Shown: in pieces, positions 12,501-24,302 of the stretch
How positions within the stretch are numbered: position 1 is the first letter of the stretch
Layout: every line of letters starts with the position of its first letter
From: Azolla caroliniana
Lineage: Eukaryota; Polypodiophyta
Length of the DNA: 64,000 nt
Reading direction: 5' to 3'
Assembly (NCBI GenBank): GCA_043228905.1
Contig: JBHGNT010000003.1
Span: forward strand, 25,668,001-25,732,000
Position numbers and translations under genes: made by a program
The notes under the pieces: model-generated
The model's input: the letters and a program-made list of their open reading frames with translations, nothing else
Told to the model about the DNA's origin: nothing
Databases searched by the model: none

Positions 12501-15410
12501 ATGTTCTTTTGCGCCTTGCTGAAAGAAGGCAGGTGGAGGGAGTAGGTGTTTTAACTCTGGAGCAAAGGTATGTACACAATTCTCATTGTTCCAATATCCA
12601 ATAAAATGTAAACCTGTATCTTAGAGTTTTTTGTTCTTATGTGTAAAAACAAGTAGATTTCAGTATCTTAGTAATGCGGTTCTTCAAGCAAAGAGTGCGA
12701 GCATAGGCACAATGAGCAGTGATATTGGCGATGGTTGTTTGTTGGAGCTTTTGGAAGGAAAGCTTGCTGTATTAAGATTTCAGATCAGGATCAAGGAGGA
12801 GTTGGAACTTCTGGTTCGTAGAAGTGAAGGAAACCATACTGGCGATCTTAGCGACACGCTGATGAAAGATTCTTTTCCCGGAAGTATGGTGCTGGCAGAG
12901 GAGGCTGCTCTTGTTGCTGCGAAGGAGAAACTAGAAGACATACAAAAAGATCCAAAGAGTATATCACAACTTTACAATGATTTTGCAGTCCCTTATGAGA
13001 TTTGGGAGGTGAGCACAATCTCTAACATGTACCTTAAGACATTGATAGTTGTTTCACATTTGTCAAGTTTTCTTTATAGACCTTTGCAATAATTGATTTC
13101 AATATGAAAGGCGTAGTGTTTACCAATGACAAACATATCAATGGGCATACGAGTAGACAAGTACTTAAATGATCCCAATCTAAAACATGTGATTGTAATT
13201 AGAAAGGCTTATATAGCTCGTGAAAGGCCACACCGCTGTACAATAGTGGAAGCAGCTATAGGGATGTGAGAATATGATATGAGGTTTTATAGATACACTG
13301 AAATACAATGAATCAAGTTTTCAACACCGTGTGTAGCAAATGCAATAAATTGATTATATACATGAGTTTGTTTTGAACAATCAGAGGGATCACAACTAGT
13401 TGTGGAGTCAACATATCGACCAAGAAAATACCAGATGACTAAGAGAAAGGGCCAAAAACCTTGCATGTTGTAGGTTCAAGTTCTCTGTTTTACTGTGGAA
13501 CCAAATGATATTTTACACATGTCTCTAATGCTTGTATCCAAATGTGTGCAAAACCCTGACACAATATGTACAAATATTTGCTAATGAGAAATCAAGTGTG
13601 AGTTCTTTGCAGACATTTTTTCGTGTTTCATAGTGAGTTTCTGGCTTGTGTCTTATCTAGTACCTATTATATCCGGATATCGTACTATGACGGTTATCTT
13701 TTCAGATTTGCTTGGAGATTTTGGATTTTTCAAACTATTCACGGGATGCTCAGAGCAATCTTATGAAAGACACGTGGACAAGGCTTATAGAACATGCTTT
13801 GCTTGCTGGAGGGATTGCGGAAGGGTGCACCGTGCTAAGACGAGTCGGCCCAAGGTTTTTCCCTGGTGATGGTGGCAGTTTGCCTCTGGATTCAATCTGC
13901 CTACACCTTGAAAAGGCTGCTGAGGTACTTCTTTCAGGAAATATGAATAAGAGACCATAATGTAATTACGTTTAGAAAAATACCCAGTGTATTTTTTACC
14001 TTTTCATTACATTTCTTCTTTTTGTTTTGGATACTTGGTATGAAAAGTGGATACTTTTGTGGATTTGTGGGGTCACGATTCTTTGTAAATCTAGGATCGA
14101 GTGGCGTCTGGTAAAGAGGTTGTGGGAGATGAAGATATCCCGAGAGCACTTATTGCTGCTTGCAAGGATACGTATGAAGTTGTCCATAGGGTATATGATA
14201 GGCTTCTAGCCACAGGAGGAGCCGTTTTGCCATCGACATATCTGCGGCTTCGGATACTCCGTTCAGCACTTACTGTGATGAGAGAGTGGTCACTCTCCGT
14301 CTTTGGTACCACTATAGGCAGCTCGGCTTTAGCATTCAAAGGCACACCTGGCTTCGCAAGAACTATTTCTTCTAATCAAGCTGTCAAGGACAAGCTTACT
14401 ACTGCCGCAAACAGGTACATACGGTATATACATTGTGTGTTTTATTTTATACACACACATGCATACATACATATACACACATACACATTGTGTGCTGTTA
14501 TCTCTGTTATGTGATTCAAGCTCTGACACATGTGTGTTGTGTTATTAAGACCCAGATCACCCAACTACGCACCATGTTAAAACCCAAAACATTATCTTTC
14601 ACTCGTCTCAGTTTGATGTTAAAATAGCTTAAATCTTTTGTAATGATAGAATGTCTCACACTCCTGACGTGATTCTGTGCTTTTCTCTCATGTTGTGACC
14701 TGTAATTGAGTCCCCTACATTCTAATAGATTTACATTAAAAATTTTAAATATTGTCTCACTCATGCTCTTATATTTTAATGACTTTAGTAAGTTTATTCA
14801 CTCTATAGATTCTATAATTTTGTAATACCTGAGACCTTTTCATAAATGGTTTGGGTATTAAAAGCAAAACAACAAAATACCAGTAATGCTTTTCATATTG
14901 CCAGAGCAACCTATGTAGTAGTAGATTTTGTATTATCAGATCTTCAAGGGGCAATCTGAGAAATCTTCAAGGGGTATTTTTGTGTTTTATTTTCTAAAAC
15001 TTCACTTTGCTGCGAGCTTTTATTTGTAGATATAAAAATATTAGAAACTCTTTTTCTATTATTTGGGTACATGACGGAAACATGCTCTAAAGGACTTTTT
15101 AATAAGTATTTAGGATTTAAGAGTAAAACACCAAAATGCCACTAAGGTTTCAATATTCACCAGAACATCCTTATGTAGGAGTAGATTCTGTACTAAATAT
15201 TTTGAGATTCTGTACTAAATACTTCAGGCTATTTTGTTTTATTTTCTGAATTTTAACTTTCTTTGAACTTTCTTCAGTAGATATGAAAACTTCCTTTTTT
15301 TGGTTAGGTATATGACTGAAGTCCGAAGGCTGCCACTTGCACCGAATGTCGTTGAACCTTTGTATCAAGGATTCCGAGAACTAGAAGAAGTATTAATAGG
15401 GTCTTCTTGA
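6534..15410 (+). CDS. NUP155: Nuclear pore complex protein NUP155
   Basis: Inner-ring scaffold nucleoporin. Coding exons are 6534-6689, 8172-8341, 8419-8545, 8665-8927, 9047-10643, 10768-10980, 11056-11303, 11492-11903, 12353-12567, 12657-13008, 13706-13924, 14095-14414 and 15308-15410. They sum to 4,395 nt (1,464 aa), the usual plant NUP155 length. The start MSWEDE is followed by the N-terminal beta-propeller (about residues 60-520), including RRAWATVDNSLFLWRFDKW, CPEYNGEEQALCAVGL and DGRRMYLST. The C-terminal half is a helical solenoid with LLQLLSQHH, LTFHQLVCSE, DLVPFLQNAGS, LLEGKLAVLRFQI, LYNDFAVPYEIWE and YDRLLATGGAVLPS. Intron 1 is about 1.5 kb. Intron 12 (14415-15307) carries a tandem duplication that reaches the exon 13 acceptor. 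I see no frameshift or missing segment. Confidence 0.95.
14851..15320. repeat. Tandem duplication spanning the NUP155 intron 12/exon 13 boundary
   Basis: Copy A (about 14851-15080) and copy B (about 15113-15320) share an ordered series of phrases: 'aaaacaacaaaatacc'/'aaaacaccaaaatgcc', then 'gtagattttgta'/'gtagattctgta', then 'ttttattttct', 'tagatat' and 'gtacatgacggaa'/'gtatatgactgaa'. The offset falls from about 260 to 241 bp along the unit because of indels. Copy B carries the real exon 13 acceptor (AG at 15306-15307). Copy A has GG at the matching 15065-15066. Confidence 0.8.
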
Positions 15411-15500
15411 AGTAAATCTCGAGAATTCCAACGTAACGTCTTTTTCCTGACAGGTGTATCCCTAAAAATCTTTAATGATTTGAAGTGTATATTAGATGTA

Positions 15501-15527
15501 TCTCTCTCTCTCTCTCTCTCTCTCTCT
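15501..15527. repeat. (TC)n microsatellite downstream of NUP155
   Basis: Uninterrupted TC dinucleotides about 90 bp past the NUP155 stop, probably in the 3' UTR or immediate flank. Confidence 0.9.
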
Positions 15528-16557
15528 TTGTGGCCTTCTAAGGATGTTGAAATATCATCATTGTCATCATTCCATCTCTCTGCTTATAATGCAATTGGAA
15601 GTGGATTGATATGAAGTAGAGATAGAACCAGTAAGGTTACATAGTCCCATTTTTATCAAGATTTTGAGAGATAACAATGGATGAGCAACAACTATATAGA
15701 ATAATATCTGGCTATGCTTTTGGTATATCTTTCATTGTTATATCATATATGTTTTGATTTGGCGATTTTAAGACTTGGAAAGTGTCAACTATAATCACAT
15801 ATTTCAAAACCCCAAACAACCTCCTATACTGGTGTATCTATATCTATCTGTTATTCATACATGGCCTATTGTAGAATGGGTTGTCGTGTTGATGACCTTT
15901 TGTAGCTCTAATCTTAACCCTAGGCATACAACTGGACTTTATTTTATCCTTATTAGTTAAAGAAATAATTCTATGATGTGGCTGGCATGAGGTATCCTAT
16001 CGCGAGGTGTGATTGGCATGTTGAGGTTGTGCATTGCAATTGCCAATCATGCCGTGTGATATTGTACATTATTTTTACTCCTGAATTTAATTTAATTTAA
16101 TTTGCACTGGATCAATATAGATTGTATAGATACAGTCATGGTTATGGAAGGGCATATTGATGGAGGACTATGAGTCGATTTTAGCAATGGACAACACGGT
16201 GTTGACCATATGTTTTTTGTGATTGGAAAGAAGACATGTTGACAATGTTAAGAGAAAGGGAAGGTTTTCATCCTTTTCTAGTTCATTCCAAATCTTTCCT
16301 CTGTTGCCTCGAGAATAATGTGTACTGAATGGATATCTATTATAAAAACTTGTCTTTCCTAATTTCTTACATAGATTACATGTTCTCCTCAAGTAAAATA
16401 TGTAAATAGTCTCATTATGATACGTTTGATGCTAGACAAATTACCCTATTTTGAGAAGATCGTATAGGAGATCTTTTTGCCCATAAAGATTGAAAACATT
16501 GCTTAGAAACCAAGAAAGCAAGGGATTTTATAGGGCTATTAGTTTATCTAAAAGTTG

Positions 16558-16797
16558 ATAAATTATTACAAGGCCTTTTCAAATTCTCATAATTCCTCTA
16601 TTTAAAGGACGATAAAATATTATGCTTGCATGAGAACAAAGTATGATATAGAACCTTCAAAATTTATTCCAAGGGTTTATAAACTATTACAAGGCCTTTT
16701 CAAATTCTCATAATTCCCCTATTTAAAGGACGGTAAAATATTATGCTTTCATGAGAACTAAGTATGATATAGAACCTTCAAATTTTATTCCTTGAGG
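16558..16797. repeat. Tandem duplication, about 122-bp unit
   Basis: Two adjacent units share 'attacaaggccttttcaaat', 'tttaaaggacg' and 'gtatgatatagaaccttcaa'. They differ at only a few sites, so the duplication is fairly recent. No gene is involved. Confidence 0.92.
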
Positions 16798-17952
16798 TTA
16801 AGGGGCTACTAGAGACCCACAATCCATAATACAATTGCTCGAATATTTTCACCTATGTTCCCACATGGCTTCAGGAGACTACATATCACATATGAGGTTT
16901 TCCACTTGGGATTTATTTTTGTTGAAATCAAAATTCAGAGTTGTATTGAGGAGGAACCGACAAAGCAAATAAAATACATATAATGATGAAGTGTTAAATG
17001 TGATCATGGTGAGCAACATGATTGTCAAACACCTTATCCCAATAATTTATACTACATCATTTCTTACATCTATATAGCTTCTTGTTAAAATAGTACCAAT
17101 CACAAGATAGTTTCTTACATGCATATCATAACCTTCATTGAGAAACTATGGTATTAATGCATCAAGTGGAATTTGTCTTGATGTGGCACCTAATCATTAG
17201 ATGCAAGATATCTAGGATGCATGACAGTTTGTCCATAGGACAATTATCCGTACCGATGTGACTAAATTACGTAGTGTTACAATGTTCGTGGTGATCAAAC
17301 AATTCCTAATATTTATAAAATTAGGAGCAATGAACACCATGGACTTCACCACAAACCCCGAAGAATCTAAATGTGTACCCTGGATTTCATGACAATCAAT
17401 TTATTCATATTTTTAAGACACTTTCATATATCGATGAATATCTTCTATAAACTGCACAACCCAAGATTTATGATTGGTACACGTAGAAAAGAACATTCCT
17501 ATCAATTTCTACACAAGGACATAATCAAGGTGACAATAAACCTTGTGTGTTGGATTTATATTATTCATTTGTCATCCCTTTATTTAATGTTATCATAAGA
17601 ATAATATATTGATCCAAGTATGTTCAAACAATTCTTTATAACATCTCATGAATGAAAACTCCCATAATGAGAAAAACAATTGAAGCCTTCCCTTTGGCAC
17701 ACGTGTATTTACGTGCATTGGACCGAGAATTACAACAACAAACAAGAATTGACGATCACAAAACAAAGATATGAAACCAATAATGGGTAACAATGATACA
17801 GAATTGGAACTTAATAGAAGAATGTGGCATTGATCAACTTCATTTTGTTGATTAACAAATGAAAGTGCCATTCAACATGAATGCAATTGATTGATTAATG
17901 TTGGAATGTTTGCTTGACACATCTCTAATATTGTCAGTATACTACATAGAAA

Positions 17953-18253
17953 GTATTGACTAGCCTTTACATTCTATTAGGTGGATTTAAGACCATAATT
18001 GGAATATATTTCTACACATAGCATATAAGAAAATTTGTTGCATAGATGATGGTTGATCTAGTGCAATAATTGAACAAAAGCTGACATAAAGAGTCAAGCA
18101 TGTATTGACTAGCCTTTACATTCTATTAGATGGATTTAAGACCATAATAGGAATATATTTCTACGCATAGCAGTAAGAAAATTTGTTGCATAGATGACGC
18201 TTAATAATTTGTCTAGTACAGTAATTGAACAAAAGCTGCCATAAAGAATCAAG
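17953..18253. repeat. Tandem duplication, about 149-bp unit
   Basis: Both units start with 'gtattgactagcctttacat' and share 'aagaaaatttgttgcataga' and 'attgaacaaaagctg'. The second has a small insertion near 18210. Unit 1 begins at 17953 and unit 2 at 18102. Confidence 0.92.
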
Positions 18254-18257
18254 CCCC

Positions 18258-18890
18258 TACCATCCTTACTTTTTTTGGAACTAATGAATCGTTTCTACCA
18301 TAGCACCATGACTATGTAAGGCTATGTTATTGTCTATGTTTTATCTTGATTCTTTATGTTTTGCAAGCAATAAGTTGTCTTCGTGTCAATACCACTTTCA
18401 CAATCAAAACAATGGTATCATTGCATATGGTACCACTTTCTAGATTGAACTAACCATCATATGCTATGACACGCAACAAATCATGGCCATGGTGCTATTT
18501 TAAACTATGGTCCTTTAATTTGGATATACCATCCCTCCCTTTGTTTGTTATTCAAAAAATTGCCACCATGTCACCAATATACATTGGCCTTTACGCCCGA
18601 GGTACCATCCATCCCTTTTTTATGTAACTAATGAATTGTTACCTTGTCAATACAATGCCCATGCTCCATTCATAGTGCTCCTTTTCTAAACCCAAGGTTA
18701 GAAAATTTGATGCTTGAATTGAGGCAAAGGAGAAATTTCTAAACCCAAAGCTCCATTCATAATACTTGAATTGTGACATTTTCATAAATGTACTAAAATA
18801 ATACTTGAACACCCAAGTTATTCGGAAGATTGTACTCTTTTGCAACACATCGATTGCTGCCATGTCAACAACATGCCAATATTTTGGAAA
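18258..18890. repeat. Degenerate interspersed monomers
   Basis: A phrase close to 'taccatccctcccttttt' recurs near 18258, 18528 and 18604. A partner phrase close to 'attgttaccatgtcaataca' recurs nearby and again near 18852. The copies are too diverged for a firm unit length. No coding potential is seen. Confidence 0.4.
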
Positions 18891-18915
18891 ATTGCTTGTA
18901 TATATTTTAATGATG

Positions 18916-18942
18916 TGTGTGTGTGTGCGTGTGCGTGTGTGT
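18916..18942. repeat. (TG)n/(CG TG) microsatellite
   Basis: Alternating TG with two CG interruptions. This is purine-pyrimidine alternating DNA with no gene at this position. Confidence 0.85.
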
Positions 18943-19521
18943 TGAGGGACACTAATATAATACACCCCCTTCTGGAAGGAGAAATCATATTAAAACTAGA
19001 ATTTGTTTATGATTCACAAAAGCTTGCACCCCACCTTGATGCAGAATTCTTGAAAGCCAGGCACCAAGCCTTAAGAGGGTTTCACGCGCTCGTTTCCCTC
19101 TCTTGGTATGGAAGCACATGGACGAAGAGATACGAAAGTGAGAACGGGTGGTAATGTCCGAACCAAAGCACACATTATCCGAAGAGGACGGGGAGTGCAG
19201 ATGGTGAATAAGTAATTTTGAGAAAGAAGCATATGCATGTATATGTACATATATGTATTGTGAATGATTACGTGAAGGGTAGGATTGTAATTTTCATAAA
19301 TTCGAGTGTGGTAGTATGTATGGTATGGTATGTCTGTATTTTCGAGAGACCATTTTCATCGAGAAGCAGAAGCTTAAAGAAAGACGACGAAAATGAAAAG
19401 TTTAAAAATACGACGACGAAGTAAGTAAGTAAGTGTATGTAATGGTAGACTTTAGACTGTTTTGGATATGGCAACCTTCCAGACAACAGCTAGACGTACT
19501 TCTCTGCGAAATTAGGGTTAC

Positions 19522-19527
<6 letters not shown>

Positions 19528-19584
<57 letters not shown>
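19528..19584. repeat. (CT)n microsatellite in the EXO70 upstream/leader region
   Basis: About 28 CT dinucleotides, preceded by an 'attagggtta' phrase. It probably sits in or just before the EXO70 5' leader. Any reading frame through it is a simple Leu-Ser repeat and not a gene. Confidence 0.92.
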
Positions 19585-19587
<3 letters not shown>

Positions 19588-20221
19588 GCAAGGTCATCTT
19601 GGCTGTTCTTCCTTTCTATTTCTGTTTCTGATTTTAATTCCTACTGTGTTTTCTGGTTCTAATTCTAATTCCGTTTGGATGATGACACGGGGAACTTCTA
19701 GATACAAGAAGCAGCTCTCTGTCAAAATGTACGTGTTTTTAATCCCCTTCGTTCCAGCAGATTCGCCTCGAAAATAGTTTTTCTTTTTCTGTTGAATATT
19801 TTTTTCCCCCGATGCCTCTCTGCGAAATTAGGGTTTGAAAGAGATTCTCAGGAACTAAGATCGAGCTGCGAGGACTAACAGTGGAGCATAGGATCAGTGA
19901 AGAGAAGTAAGGAGAGAGAGAATGAAATTCAGAGATAAGATCTAAAAGTGGAGCAGAAGATCTGTACAGAGAAGAAAGGACGAAACGCAGAAAGAAGAAA
20001 GAAGCAAGATAGACGGAAAGAAAGAAAACTTCTATTTGTCTCTCTGATTCTCCAGGTTGAGCGTTTTCTTGAATTTTGCAATTTTTTTGGATGATTTCTT
20101 TTCTCCAGTTTTTCTTTCTTCTGCGTATGTGATTTCGTCTTGATAACAATCACCTGAGAAGGAATAGCATCTCGTTTTGAGCTCTATGGATCCATTCTTC
20201 ATCATGTGATTTGTGGTGGCT

Positions 20222-20622
20222 ATGGAAAACTTTAGAAATATTGGAGAAAAGTGTCGTGGAAAACTTAATAGAAGATCAGAGCAATTTCTCAATTGAAAAC
20301 CTGAAGAAAAAATTCAGAGTAAATTCTCAGCGAAAACCTGAGAAAAAATCAGATCGAAGTCTCATTTCTGTTTATTTCCTTACAAAAGGATCACATCAAA
20401 CTCTCGTTTCTGATATTTTTCCGACAAAAGATAAGAAGAAGTCCTACCTAAATCCTGAGAAAGATAACAGAGGATATTCTTTCAATATCTGATAAAATCA
20501 GACAAAATTCTGATTCAAAATCCTGGAAAGACCAACACAGTTTGAATGAGAACCTGAGACAGATCAGAACAAAGTCTCTTTGAAAGCCTGCGAAAGATCA
20601 GAACAAAGTCTTGGATTTCTGT
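20222..20622 (+). repeat. Degenerate array of about 36-bp units in the EXO70 leader
   Basis: Roughly eleven units follow a pattern like 'gaaaacctgagaaagatcag' plus 'agcaaagtctc'. Recognisable unit starts are near 20222, 20257, 20294, 20331, 20450, 20516, 20549 and 20583, with weaker units between. The array ends about 80 bp before the EXO70 ATG. The last two units are the most alike (both contain 'agatcagaacaaagtct'). Confidence 0.7.
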
Positions 20623-20700
20623 TGTAGATACTTGGCCTCATTGCTTGGCCATCACTATCCATCAGCATCATCATCAATCATCAACTGATAAGCCGTTTAT

Positions 20701-22530
20701 ATGGAATTTCCAACTATGGCAATGTCATCGTTTCCCGAAAACCCATCTCTCCTAGATCAAGCTGAGAGGACTTTGATGGGATCTGATAGTGCAGTTTCTA
20801 CATCTTTCTTGGAGGCCATAGACATGGTTCAGAGTCTCATTGATTCCATGTCTTTAGAGGCTCATGATCATCGAAATCAATGTACTTTGAACGATTCACA
20901 CAGTGTTATGCAACTAGCTATGTATCGAATGGAGGAAGAATTTAGGAATTTGCTTGAGCAAAACAGCGGATCTGTTGATCCTGAGTGGTTGTTTGATCCA
21001 GTAGCTAATCCATCATTTGGCTCCATCTCTGAGGGGAATAGCTCTCACTTTGCTCCTCCAAGTGAAGATTATGGTGAAGGAGAAGAAGAAGTGGCTACTT
21101 CACACTCAATTTCTAACATGAAGATGCATGTGGATATGTTACCCTTAGAGATTGTGTCTGATCTATCGGAGATAGCATCTCGGATGATTAATTCGGGCTA
21201 TAAAACGGAATGTTGCCATGCTTATATTCAGATAAGAAAACAGACGCTCGAAGAAAGCTTGTTCAGATTAGGAATAGAGAAATTCAGCATCGAGGATGTG
21301 CAGAAATTGCAATGGAAAAGCTTGGAAGCAGAGATTGTGAAATGGATAAATGCTGTCAAGGTCTCTGTTGGAGTTCTCTTCCCTAGTGAGAAGAAGCTCT
21401 GTGAACAGATCTATTATTCGGATTTATCTTCTGTTGCAGAATGGTGCTTTGCTGAATTAGCAAAAGGTTCAATGATACAACTTCTCAACTTTGCAGAAGC
21501 TGTGGCTATATGTAGAAGGTCTCCAGAGAAACTACCGAGGATTCTAGATATGTATGAAGAACTTAGAGATGATCTTGATGACATAAATTCCATATTCTCG
21601 GGTCAATGTTGTGAGAATCTAAGGTCAGAAGTATCAGGAGTATTGCAAAGACTCAGAGAAGCTGCACGAGGAACATTTGCTGAGTGTGCTAATGCCATAA
21701 GGAAAGATCCTGCTAAGAACCCTGTTGTTGGAGGAGCTGTTCATCCGTTAACAAAATATGTAATGAATTATCTTAGATTGCTCGTGTGTTTCTCAAGCAC
21801 CCTAGATGAGATCTTAGGTAATCAAAGAATCATTGGCTTACAACCTCGCATTAATCAAGGTAGTAACCAAGTATCCACCTGTGAGGATAGCATTAGCGTA
21901 CATGGGAGATATGAGTCACCTTTTTCCGTCCAAACTTGTGTTCTTATGGATCTACTAGAAGAGAATTTGGAAGCGAAATCCAAGCTTTACAAAGATTCTG
22001 CCCAAGCATTTCTCTTTCTAATGAACAATCATCAGTATATTGTTCACAAGGTGAAATCTTCTGAGGTTCGGTCATTGTTGAGTGATGATTGGTTAAGGAA
22101 ACAAATGAGCAAAGTGAGGCAATCTCACAATGGCTACCTAAGAGCGTCATGGCAAAGGGTCTTACATTGCCTAAGAGATGAAGGAATACATTCAAGTGGT
22201 AGTTCTTTCTCATCTAGTAGTGTTTCGAGAACAATATTGAAAGAAAGGTTCAGAGCATTCAATACTTCGTTTGAAGAGGTGGTGAAAAGCCAACAAACTT
22301 GGATAGTCTCTGATTTGAAGTTGTGTGCTGATCTTCGCATTTCTATTATAGAAATGATGTTACCAGCATATAGATCTTTTCTTGGGCGATTTAAAAAATA
22401 TGTTGACTCAGAAAAACATTCTGAGAAATATCTAAAATACACTGCTGAAGATTTGGAAACTATTCTGAATGATTTATTCGAGGAAGGTTCTGCCCCTTCT
22501 GTCCACTATCGCAGTGGATCTTCTATGTAG
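20701..22530 (+). CDS. EXO70: Exocyst complex subunit EXO70 family protein
   Basis: Exocyst subunit that tethers secretory vesicles to the plasma membrane through phosphoinositide and SEC3/SEC6 contacts. It is a single 609-codon exon, as in most plant EXO70 subfamilies apart from EXO70A. The N-terminal part holds QLAMYRMEEEFRNLL (about residues 72-90). The Exo70 helical rods occupy about residues 230-590. Family phrases include PLEIVSDLSEIASRM, IQLLNFAEAVAICRRSPEKL, HPLTKYVMNYL, LFLMNNHQYIVHKVKSSE and RASWQRVLHCL. The chosen ATG follows a long leader without a better in-frame start. The divergent N-terminus leaves the subclass unclear; B/D/E/H-type clades are all possible. The stop is followed by AT-rich 3' flank. 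Family identity is secure, subclass is not. Confidence 0.92.
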   Translation: MEFPTMAMSSFPENPSLLDQAERTLMGSDSAVSTSFLEAIDMVQSLIDSMSLEAHDHRNQCTLNDSHSVMQLAMYRMEEEFRNLLEQNSGSVDPEWLFDPVANPSFGSISEGNSSHFAPPSEDYGEGEEEVATSHSISNMKMHVDMLPLEIVSDLSEIASRMINSGYKTECCHAYIQIRKQTLEESLFRLGIEKFSIEDVQKLQWKSLEAEIVKWINAVKVSVGVLFPSEKKLCEQIYYSDLSSVAEWCFAELAKGSMIQLLNFAEAVAICRRSPEKLPRILDMYEELRDDLDDINSIFSGQCCENLRSEVSGVLQRLREAARGTFAECANAIRKDPAKNPVVGGAVHPLTKYVMNYLRLLVCFSSTLDEILGNQRIIGLQPRINQGSNQVSTCEDSISVHGRYESPFSVQTCVLMDLLEENLEAKSKLYKDSAQAFLFLMNNHQYIVHKVKSSEVRSLLSDDWLRKQMSKVRQSHNGYLRASWQRVLHCLRDEGIHSSGSSFSSSSVSRTILKERFRAFNTSFEEVVKSQQTWIVSDLKLCADLRISIIEMMLPAYRSFLGRFKKYVDSEKHSEKYLKYTAEDLETILNDLFEEGSAPSVHYRSGSSM

Positions 22531-23949
22531 ACTTACATATTGTAATTTTTTGTTTTCATTTCCTTCCGTTTTTGGTAAAATATGCTTATACTAGTATATG
22601 CTTACGTAAGTGTGATGAAATGTCACTAGTATATTTCATATTTTCATTGCACTTCTTTATTGATATGCCAGAGCGAGAATATGGCATAGGGTAGGGTTTT
22701 CTTCAACATGGTCTTCATGAACATATGGGGTTGAAGTGTCAGGACAGAAAGCTGGTCATAGTGTAAAGTAAGAGTTATTTTTGCAGAGATGTGATGAAAA
22801 CTTCACTAGTATATCACCATTCAGAAAATTTTGATGTGCTTCTAGAGGAGAGGAATATAAAATTGAATAGAGTTTTTGTTGGAGTAAATGGGTTGAATTC
22901 TCAAGGGATGGATAAAATGTGTTCTTGTGGATGGATGGTCAAGACGTGGGTTTGTAATCACTAATTGCATTTTAAAAAGGCATTGTATGTACTATTTCAA
23001 TGATGTCTATAACAATACTGAATTGATAATGGGTGGATTTATTCCTCTTGTTAAATTCCAGTTTACTAAGCTTGAGTTTGGAAACTTGCTTGCGCGGAAC
23101 TGCCATTTTTGTGAATATTGTTGGTAGAAATGTTTTTGCTCATAATCTAAATGGAATCTTGTGGATGTTGTAACTTATGGAATCATTGAACGTTAACAAT
23201 GTCAATGGAAATGTTGTAACCTACATAGTTAATGAAAAAACCAATGAATGGTCATGGAGCCCGAAAAAAGATATATTGTCAATGTGTTTTTAGTGACAAA
23301 AATGTTATAAACATTTACTCTTATGTTAGCATTGTTCTTAAGAAAGAAAATGAATACATCGGTGACTCTATGGGGTTCATTCATGGCAAACGTAGGATAC
23401 ATTGCAGTAAACTTCATGTTGGTCATTGAAATTTGATTATTTGTCCAAACATGGAAGTCAATATATTTCATTAAGAGGGATTGAAAAGTGAAATGAATTA
23501 ATGAACTAAAACACACCACTCAAACGATGAAATGGAAATGGAACTTGAAGGGGAGTTTACATAATTTACACCCTTTTCATTTGTGCAGTGTTGATTATTC
23601 AATGTCTTTTGAGTGCAAATTGATGTCACTTAGAACTAACATGTAAAAAAAATGCTACCATGCAACTTAAAGCCCTTCTATATAGACAAATGGCATTGGG
23701 TAAATGTGGACAAAGAGATCCCCTAGAGATGGAGAGTTTTGCATGACCAAGGTTAAGACCTTGGCCCTAAGTCTATTTTCGTGAGTGAAGTTAAACGAGG
23801 GTTGAATCTAGAGAAGAAGATGAACAATTAGATGCACGATAAAAAGACAAAATGCAAAACCCAAAACCCTAGACCACATCGCATGGCTATGTGTGTGATG
23901 ACTTCATTTGCGAGAAGGATGTAGCTATGTATAGTAGGGCAAGGGCAAG

Positions 23950-24175
23950 ATAAGCACCTGATTGAATGGGGGGAGATTGATAATAGGGGTTTTTCTTCTC
24001 GATCGATCACAAAAACTGTTTCAAAATGTAACGACGAAGTAAAGTCGGGTCTTGGAGGAGATAAGCACCTGATTGAATGGGAGGGATTGATAATGATAAG
24101 AGGGATTTTTCTTCACGATCGATCACAGAAACTGTTTCAAAACGTAACGAAGAAGTAAAGTCGGGTATGGGAGGA
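23950..24175. repeat. Tandem duplication, about 111-bp unit, in a promoter region
   Basis: Both units begin with 'ataagcacctgattgaatgg' and share 'cgatcgatcaca', 'aactgtttcaaaa' and 'agtaaagtcgggt'. Unit 1 is 23950-24060 and unit 2 starts at 24061. The repeat lies 180-410 bp upstream of the TATA box, so it doubles any cis-elements it carries. Confidence 0.92.
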
Positions 24176-24290
24176 GACTCCGAGAGAGAGAGAGAGAGAG
24201 CGAGCGAATGAGAGAGACATGGGTTTTCTGATTTCTTCATTGAATCGGATTTGGAAAGGGAGAGAAAGGAAATGGAAGAGTCTAGAAGGT

Positions 24291-24302
24291 GCCACGTCAT
24301 CG
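24291..24302. promoter_or_regulatory. ACGT-core (G/C-box-like) element
   Basis: The sequence contains CACGTCATC, a bZIP-type ACGT core, about 60 bp upstream of a strong TATA box. Binding is inferred from the motif only. Confidence 0.45.

Larger units (their letters stand above)
15411..19500. other. Gene-poor interval between NUP155 and EXO70
   Basis: I see no supported gene. The interval holds a CT microsatellite (15501-15527), two clear tandem duplications (about 16558-16797 and 17953-18253), a scattered degenerate repeat at about 18258-18890, and a TG-rich tract (about 18916-18942). Its short reading frames lack recognisable domains and consistent splice partners. It may be decayed transposon DNA, but I found no coding remnant. 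Confidence 0.55.

Noticed and set aside
12026-12604. 192-codon plus-strand frame in NUP155
   Set aside because: Only the portion from 12353 onward is exon 9. The upstream part is intron that happens to stay open.
13440-13500. Possible tRNA gene suggested by a 'ggttcaagttc' B-box-like phrase in NUP155 intron 10
   Set aside because: No A-box at proper distance and no acceptor-stem pairing.
19433-19777. 114-codon reading frame with a long Leu-Ser repeat upstream of EXO70
   Set aside because: It is produced by translating the CT microsatellite and has no recognisable domain or conserved flank. The same holds for the frame over the CT run at 24712-24927.
20211-20492. 93-codon frame in the EXO70 leader
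   Set aside because: It begins at a non-ATG codon and runs through the degenerate 36-bp array. Its open state follows from repeat composition, not coding.
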